Assembly: GCF_902459505.1 (NCBI RefSeq)
Contig: NC_047095.1
Span: 117,057,380 to 117,121,379 of the forward strand
DNA from: Geotrypetes seraphini
Taxonomy: Eukaryota; Chordata; Amphibia; Gymnophiona; Dermophiidae
DNA length: 64,000 nucleotides
Direction: 5' to 3'
This document shows positions 39,401-48,400 of the stretch, piece by piece. A program made the position numbers and the translations under genes. Within the stretch, counting starts at the first letter, position 1. Each line of letters starts with the position of its first letter. The notes beneath the pieces are model-generated. The model had not been told where the DNA came from. It did not search any database and saw nothing but the letters and a program-made list of their open reading frames with translations.

Positions 39401-42400
39401 GCCTGTATCTCCCACAAATAAGGAGGGAGAAGTGTACAAAGGTTTTATGTTACAATGTAACTGCCACCTCTATAGAGCATGCTAAATGCTCCATGTTCAA
39501 AATTAGCTCTTGCTCTACTGATCTAGTATTTCTATTGTAAATTAGCTCTTGTTCTTTGTTTTAGTACCTATTATGCTCCTTGTTAAAAATTGTAAGTTAG
39601 CTCCTGTTCCAATGTAAGCTCCCCATGATCAACAAGGACTCTTTACATTGTAAATCGCCTTGGTCCTTCTTAGAGCGATCCACAAATCTTAGATTAGATT
39701 AGGATAGGTTTAGCAGCATGTCAGATGGTATGCCGTCAAAAGCGCGCCGCCCTATTTGGGCCAAAATTGTAAGTGGATTGGAGGGGTTTGCGGCAATGTT
39801 GTGCGTCGGCATCCCCCTGATTGTAGTGTGCCCCCCCACACCCCCTCAGAGCAGAAAAGTGAAAGTTTGTGGTTTGCATGAGTTATAAGTGTAGTGCCCC
39901 CCACACCCCCTCTTAACGAGAGTGGGAGTGTACAAACCCCCCTTCAGAGCACAAACAGGATGGGAAAAGATAAGGGAATAGGGCAGCGCGCATTTATCCT
40001 GCAGGCCGGGATTGTTGGCGCGCTTTAGATGGGTCACCACATCAGACTGTGCTCTTAAGTTAAAGATGGGCCCTGGGAATTACCTCCACCGTCATGTGTG
40101 CCATGATAGCTCTCTGGTGCCCCTCCAGCGTCTCGAGAGAGATCTGAGCCACCTCGGCCTCCGACTTTCCCAGGAACATCTGACAGGCTGCGGCCAGCAT
40201 CTCCTTGTTCTGCCCCTGGATCTTCACCTGAGACACCAGCAAGCAGGTTGGGGAGAGGAGAGGACAGAAAAAGAAACCCAAATTTAGTATGATCTAAAGC
40301 TCAGTGATTAATTTCCACGAAAGGAAAACCAAAATCAGGATAATTAATTTTTAATTCATTTTCCTGGCTCCAAGTTCTAATCTCTACGCTCGTCAAAAGA
40401 AAAAGAATTATAGAGTGTAAAACAGATTGGGGCGTGGGGGGGAGGGAAAGAGGAAGACACAGAGATAGTGAGGGGAGAAAGCACATTGGTGGCACCTGAG
40501 CAATACCAGTGACAGAGATGGGGACCCCATGTCTTGTGTACACCTTCTCGCTCTTCACATTCAAAGTCAGTGTGTTCAGCGATATCCTGCCGAATGAGAG
40601 ATTAGGAGCCGGTGAGTGTCGACACCCTCTATTCCAACCAAACATCAACACAAAAAACTCCCTTGCTAACATTTGGTAGATGGAACACAGCCTGGGCTTT
40701 CTATTCCATTCTCTCTCCTTAAGAGTAAAAAAACCTCAAGCACCTAAAGGGGTTAATTTTATAAAATAATTCTCATGCATGTGATTGTATTCATGTAAAT
40801 GGCCTCTTGGACACAGCATGGGGACAGTTCACAAGTAGAGAATGACATGGGGGACAATTTTTTCCCTGTCCCCGCAGTAACTCAATTCCCCCATCCTGTC
40901 CCCGTGTTTTTTGTCCCATTCCTGTAAGTTCTGCCTTAAGTGCACAAGCCTCGAACACTTAAGATTTTAAAGTGTTTGAGGCTTGTGCCGATGAGGACGG
41001 AGCTCAAAGGAATGGGGCAGGGATAGGAAAAGAACTCTCCGGGATGGGAAAATGAGTTTCCGCGGGGACAGGGAAAAATTTGTCCCCGTGTCATTCACTA
41101 TTCACAAGCACACAAAGAGGGCCTGATATTCAAGGGAGTTACACTAATGCTAATGGTGTCTTATATACCGCTATATCTCGTACTGGATTCAAAGCGGTTT
41201 ACAAAAGGATCACAAAAATTTACAAAGAATGAATAAGAACAAAAGACTGGAGATCATAGATATTAATGCTAAGCATCATGGATTAAGAGAGGAGCATATT
41301 TCAAAGAAGTAGGGTTTAAGTAATTTGCAAAATAAGCAGTAAGAAGGTATACAGTGGAACCTTGGTTTGCAAGCATAATTCGTTCGAGAAGCATGCTCGT
41401 AAACCAAAGTGCTCGTCTATCAAAGCGAGTTTCCCCATAGGAAGTAAGGGAAACTCGGATGATTCGTTCCACAACCCAAAAACATACCCCTCCCCCCCTC
41501 CCCCGAGGCAACTGGCACTGCTCGCTTCCACACCACCCCATCCCGGGAACCTGCTTCTCTCCCCCCGCGGCCCGCCCCCAAACCCTTACCTTCAGCAACA
41601 CCCAGCAAGGTACGAAGAGGCAGTGCAGAGGAAGAGAGAGTGCACACACAGACAGCGCATTGTCATTCTCCCCGTCTCCTACAGACTAACGGCCGCACCT
41701 GAGCTCAGGCACACAGTGTTCTCTCCTTGATGCCCTGGTAGCAGGACAAGCCAGATGGAGGGGTGGCTGCCGTTGTTTGTGCTGAACATCTTTGGAGAGG
41801 GTGAGAGACAAAAGGCCTTGAGCATGCGCAGATGCTCAAGGTCCTACAGCAGCCCAGCATAGAAGATCAGCGGCAGGCTCTTTCTGCACTGGCACGCATA
41901 TGTCCTGTGGGTTGGTGCGTGCCGGTGTCCGATGGAGGTAAGGGTTTGGGGGTGGGCCGCACAGGGAGAGAGAAGCTGGTTCCCAGGGTGGGGTGGGGTA
42001 TCACGCTTGCATACCGAGTCAACGCTCGGTTTGCGAGTTAAAGTTTGCTCAAGTGTTTTTGCTTGTCTTGCAAAACACTCGTAAACCGAGGTTTGATTAG
42101 TTCTAATTTCCGTTGGAAGATTGTTCCAGATTTTAGCTCCAGGTATTGAAAGGGGTGTTTATGATGTTTTTTTATATTTGCAAGCAAGAGAACAAAAAGA
42201 AGAGTACTGTGGAGTAGACCAGTGTTTTTCAACCTTTTTTGGGCAAAGGCACACTTGTTTCATGAAAAAAATCACGAGGCACACCACCATTAGAAAAAGT
42301 TAAAAAATTTAACTGTGCCTATATTGACTATATATAAATATATAGGAATCAAATAAACACAAAGAAAGTATTTTATAATGCTGCCACCGCCACTGGGGAA

Positions 42401-45400
42401 TAGGCTGCCACTGCCGCCATCGGGAACAGGCCGGCACCGAGTTCTCCCTGCTTCTCTTCCCCGCAGGGCCGACCAACTCTCGCCACCCGTCGTCAATTCT
42501 AACGTCGGAGAGGACGTTCTAGGCCAGCCAGGCAGCGATTGGCTGGCCCAGAACTTCCTCTCCGACGTCAGAATTGACGCGAGTGGCGAGAGTTGGCCGG
42601 CCCCACAGGGAAAAGCAGGGAGAACTTGGCGCCGGCCTGTTCCCGATGGCGGTGGTGGCACTCAAGTGGCTAAAGAGCCGCAGTTTGCCGGCCTAGGGAC
42701 AACACTGGAGGGTGGCCAGCTGTGCACCCCCTTGGGACGTAAACCCGGGGTGGGGCAGACCGCCCCCCCCACCCTGGTATGCCACTATCTGTACCTCACT
42801 CCCTCCCTATGACCAAAAATTCTCCTTTCTTCTATTCCCCGTGTACACAACCATCTCTTTCCCTCCCTTCCTCTCTCCAAAGTCCATGCCTTCTGTGTCC
42901 AAACACTCATTCCCTCCCCCACCTCAGCATCTCTTTCCCTCCCTTCCTCTCTCCCAAGTCCATTTCTTCTGTGTCCAAAAACGCATTCCCTCCCCCACCT
43001 CAGCATCTCTTTCCCTCCCTTCCTCTCTCCCAAGTTCATGCCTTGTGTCCAAAACGCACTCCCTCCCCCTTTTGTGTTCCGTGTTTGCCTCCCAGCCCAT
43101 CTTTGCAACTTTCTCAGCAAAACGAAGCTCAAGCCGCGAGGCTTGTCTTCTGCTTCCTGCCTGCCCTGCCGCGCACAAATAGCCGAACGGAAGTATTCTC
43201 CGACGTCAGCGCTGACATCGGAGGGCAGGCTTTGCTTAAGCCCTCCCTCCGACGTCAGCGCTGATATCGGGGAACGCTTGCGATCGGCTATATGTTAGCT
43301 GCAGGGCAGGCAGGAACAGAAGACGAGCCTCGCGGCTCGAGATGTATTGAACTCCGCGGGTCCCCCGTCCAGCTCTCTCCTGTCCACGTGGGGCGGACCG
43401 CCCCTCTCCCTAGACTGGTGGTACTGCCCTGATGGCGGCCCTGACCGTACGGCACACCAGGCAACATCTCGCGGCACACTAGTGTGCCGCGGAACAGCGG
43501 TTGAAAAACACTGGAGTAGACGTTCGTGATGCCGGATTTATTAAATCACACAACAAATTGTAGTTCTCTGTACAATCAACTGTATCCAAATAGTTTGAAA
43601 AGGTACAGACCCAACACGGGCTGTGTTTCAACTCAATCATCTTCCTCAGGGGTCCTAAGGATGGATGTTGAGCTAAGACACAATTCTGGATGCAATGAAA
43701 TATAAACCTTGCTTAGCTCCAGGTACTCTCCATAGCGGGTAAAGCAGATTTTATGTTCCTTATCCTAGGAATAAGCCATCTCAATAATAGCCTTTGGACT
43801 TCTCTTTTAGGAAATTATCCATATAGAATATTAGGAATTATCAGGAAAGGAATGGAAAACAAAGATGAAAATTTTTTAAATGCCATTGTATCGCTCTGTG
43901 GTACAGCCGCACCTTGAATACTGTGTGCAATTCTGATTGCTCTATCTCAAAAAAGATATAGTGAAATTAGAAAAGGTACAGAGAAGGGCGACAAAAATTA
44001 TAGAAGGGATGGGACAACGTCCCTATGAGGAGAGGCTAAAGTGGCTAGGGCTCTTCAGTTTGGAGCAGAGACGGCTTAGGGGTGATATGATAGAGGTCTA
44101 TAAAATACTGAGTGGAGTGGAAAGGGTAGATGCAATGTAGGGGCATGCAATGTAGCTAGCTACTAAGTAGTAGATTTAAAACAAACCGGAGAAAATATTT
44201 CTTCACATAGCGTATAATTAAATTTGATGCCAGAAAATGTGGTGAAATCAGTTAGCTTAGCGGGGTTTAAAAAAGGCTTGGATAATTTCCTAAAAGAGAA
44301 GTTCATAGGCCATTATTCAGATTGCTTGGGAAAATCCACTGCTTATTCCTAGGATAAAATCCATTTTACTCCTTGGGATCCTGCAGGTAAAACTTAGTTA
44401 AACATGTAGTAACCACGCAGCAAGCTCTCTATATCGATTTCCGCACATTTATAAAATGAGAGTGTTAGCGCGTAAAGTACAAGGGGCCATACATGTGGGC
44501 GGGTATCCCAGTTTCATGCATAACTTACAAATACTGTTTTGTTTTTTTATCTTTATTTTGAAAAACACTACCATAGTACAAATAAAGCAACAGGCTGGAA
44601 CAACAATGAGAAAAGACATAACAACATTCAATGAACATACAATTGTAATGTCAACATCGCAAGCTCTGCGCTGAAATAGTAGGGAACATCCATTGTAAAA
44701 GATTAAGCAGACCAATCCCCACAGTCAAATACCAAAGCTAAATTCCGTACCGCTGGTGCTTTTTTTATCTATAAATTCCCTCTACCCACCATACTCGTAC
44801 ATATTCACTCAATCCCATTCAAACCTCCCCTCTCCCCACAGCTATCAGACTCTTATTCTGGAGTAATCTGGATTACCAGATATTAGACTTTATAATGTAG
44901 CGGCACTAATGCGGTTTACATTTAGGGGCCAACAGTCATGCCTGCCACAAACATGGTATAATCATACCCACATTTAAGTGAGCTAATGTCGACTTACGTT
45001 GGGTGTACAGATGCAGTTATAAAATGAGCGTTTAGCGGGCAGTATCAGCGTACCCAAAATGTGCCACCCATGTATGGAGCTTTTCCCAGAGTTTTTCGCA
45101 TATGTATTCAAACAGAGATGCAGCACCTACCTCTGAATCTTCTGCACGCAGGGAAACACAAACACACGACCCCCGGCAACCATCACTGGGGGAGTCCTGC
45201 AGAACCCTACACAAGAGAAAAACGAAGATATGACAGGCACCCCTCAGTCATAGCACCCCACAGGCTTTTTATTTAGAAGCACCAGTGTATCCAAGGGACA
45301 AAGTATTTAAACAAACATGTTGTAGATTTCTGCGTTGCAAGTTGCAACTTCTATGACTTCGTACTGTGAAATCAACTTCAACAAGAAACAAAATCTTGCC

Positions 45401-48400
45401 ATATCAGACCTTCTTTGTAGAAATACACAGTTTAACTAGTTATTTTGGATTTTGCAAGAATCTTAACATATGGATTTTTAAAAATGTTTTTGCCAGATCA
45501 TAGACAAATTATAATGCCAAATTATATAAGAGTGATGATTTTGATTAATTTGCTTCTGGTTATACAATGGCCAATTAGGGACTTCCTTAGACTCCTCCCT
45601 AAGGAAGTCCCTGATTGGCTGAGGTGCCCCAGGCCCCTCCAAAGGGAGGAGCCCGAAGCGCCTCTGCCAATCAGGGCCTTAGGCCTCTCCCTGTGCATCA
45701 GATAATGCGCCGGGGCAGGGCCTAAGGCCGCTATTGGGCGGTGGGCGACCAAAGAGTAGGAGCAGGAGGAAAGATTTTGGCGGTATGTAGGAGCAGGAGG
45801 GTCCGGGCACCCCTCCTGCTCTCGAAAATGTAGGGAAGCCTTGTCCAATGAGCAGGAAGGACTGGGCACCCCTCTTGCTCCCAACTATTTTACAGGTACT
45901 GGGCTGACTAGGGGTGGGCCTGGGGGTGGTTGGCCTAGGAGCAGGAAGGACTGAGCACCCCTCCTGCTCCCAACTTTTTGGTGCCGTGGGGTGTGGGCCG
46001 TGCCGGTCGGGGGCGAGGGAGGGCCGTGCCGTGCCGGTCGGGTAGGGGGGGGGCAAGGGCCGTGCTGCATGCATGCAGCATTTTTTATTTTTTTTAACGC
46101 TGATGGCAGGAGGGAGTTGGTATCCCTCCTGCTTTTTTCTCCGGGGGGGGGGGCGGTGGCAGAGCAGGGCAGGCAGGAGAGATCAGAACCTGGGGGGGGT
46201 GTCAAGCAGATCTCTCTTGCCTGCTCCCGGATTCTCCTGCTCTCTGCCACCGTTCTCTGCAGTGCAGGCCCGCTTTAAAACCACGGGCTTGCACTGCAGG
46301 GAGCGGCAGTAGAGAGCAGGAGAGTCCGGGAGCAGGCAAGAGAGATCTGGGCAGGCAGGAGAGATCGGAGCCTGCGGGGGGTGTCTTATAGGGCCGGTGT
46401 GTCAGGCCAGTGCTCGATATCCCTTTCCTGCTCGCCGGACTCTCCTCTCTGCCACCGTTCCCTGCATTGCAGGCCCACTTTAAAACCACAGGCTTGCACT
46501 GCAGGGAATGGCAGCAGAGAGCAGGAGAGTATGGGAGCAGGCAAGAGAGATCTAGGCTACAGTGACAGGAGGCTGCTTCTCCTGTCACTACTGTCAGGGT
46601 GTGCGCATGAGCGGAGATCCCTCTGGCTGTGGGTAGGGGGGCATGCTAACGATCATCCCCATTTGCATACAGGGCTTTACTGAATCAGTCAGCCGGCATG
46701 CAAATGGAAACGGATCGTGCTCGGTTTGGAGGTTTAATGAATCCTGGCCTATGAGTCTAAAGAAATAAATTAAATTAGCATTTTTTTTCACTTCAAACAT
46801 TTTAGTGTATTTTTATAACAAACAAAATACAACTAAGGAGAACTATATAAAATATGAATAAAACAGTGATATATATCATTGTCAGAAGAGAAGAAATATT
46901 ACAATCATAATCAGTTTATAATTAAGAGAAACACAATCATAATAACCATTGATGAGATAGTATATTGGAAGATTAGGTTCTTACCTGGATAATCTTCTTT
47001 CTGTTAGAAGACACAAGAGCCTATATTCTAGGTCAGTGGTTCTTAAATGTGTCCTGGAGAACCCCCAGCCAGTTGGGTTTTCAAAATAACCTCAATGAAT
47101 GGTCACAAATTGCTTGCAGAAGGATATCAATCACACCTTTCAGCTCCTCCTCCTCCTTACCAGTGGAGTATGACTGCTTTGGTACAAACTGAAGAGGGCA
47201 CTAATCTCATAGCAGTAGAAATCAGAAGGAGGGACACGGGGAACTTCCCCGATAACATAATACATTTCTGTTCTGCTCTATAACTCAGGAGAAAGAATTA
47301 GCATGAACTTGCAACATATGGCACTCAAAAACTCATTACTTTACTTGCAATATATTAATATATGTTCATCCAACTGACAAGAGAGATACTCCAGTTTCGG
47401 ACTATAGGTTTGTCCAAAGTAACAGGCAGGTGCATTGAATGACTAGCAGGGTGGGCCGTACAGACTCTTATGTCTTCTAACAGAAAGAAGATTATCCAGG
47501 TAAGAATCTATTCTTCCATTCTGTGGCAAAGACATAGGAGTCTGAATGTTAGGTGATGTATCAAAGCAGTGTCAGACACCAAGAGTGGAAAGATGAGCCT
47601 GCCCGCAACTGTGGACCGAAAGGTGACGTCCACCCAAGCTGCCATGTCCACTCTAGAATTTTGTAAAGGTATGGAGAGTAAACTAAGTAGCTGTTCTTCA
47701 GGTCTCTTCAGGTGGAACTGCTTGTATCTCTACTCATGAGGACACCACACTTCTGGTCGAATGAGCTTTGATAGAAATAGGTGGCTGTTTGCGACAGCCA
47801 ACGTATGTCGACAACATCGCCATTTGAACCTGTCTGGCCATAGATGCCTTGAAAGCTGGTCTGCCTCATCTTGAATGATTGATTAGAACAAACAGATGGT
47901 CAGAAAGACAAGTGTCATTGGTCCTTTCCAGACAGAGGTGTAAAAACTTTTCACAAGTCCTGTCTCTGCACTATCTTATTTTGCTGAGTCGAACTCCCAG
48001 TATGAATAGCAGGTAAACAAACGTCTCGGTTGACGTGAAAGGCTGAAACAACCACAAATGAGGCTACCGCTTTGAACCCCAAAGCTAGTGCTCCAAATTG
48101 CCTCCTAAGCACCATTTCCAGCTTGCGATCTTGTGCATCTCTTAACATCACCAGGAAGAGAGGGAAGTTAAGCCACTTTAGCCAACATGGAATCTACCTT
48201 CGGCTGTGAAATTCTGGAGCCATAGGGTAAAGTTTGGACTTAGTTTTTGGCTACCTCTGGGAAGTTTTCCGGAGACTCCCATTGCTCAGAGACTAGCAAG
48301 GCAATGTCCAGGTACACGGAAAAAAATGCAGACTGAGCATTTGTGCCGCTCATGACCATACACTGTGAGTTCGATGACTGTTGCGGTTCCAGCTTCAAGT

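Noticed and set aside
42785-43298. Proline/serine-rich open frames on both strands
   Set aside because: They lie wholly inside the hAT-type element at 42220-43513 and come from its repeated TCTTTCCCTCCCTTCC blocks.
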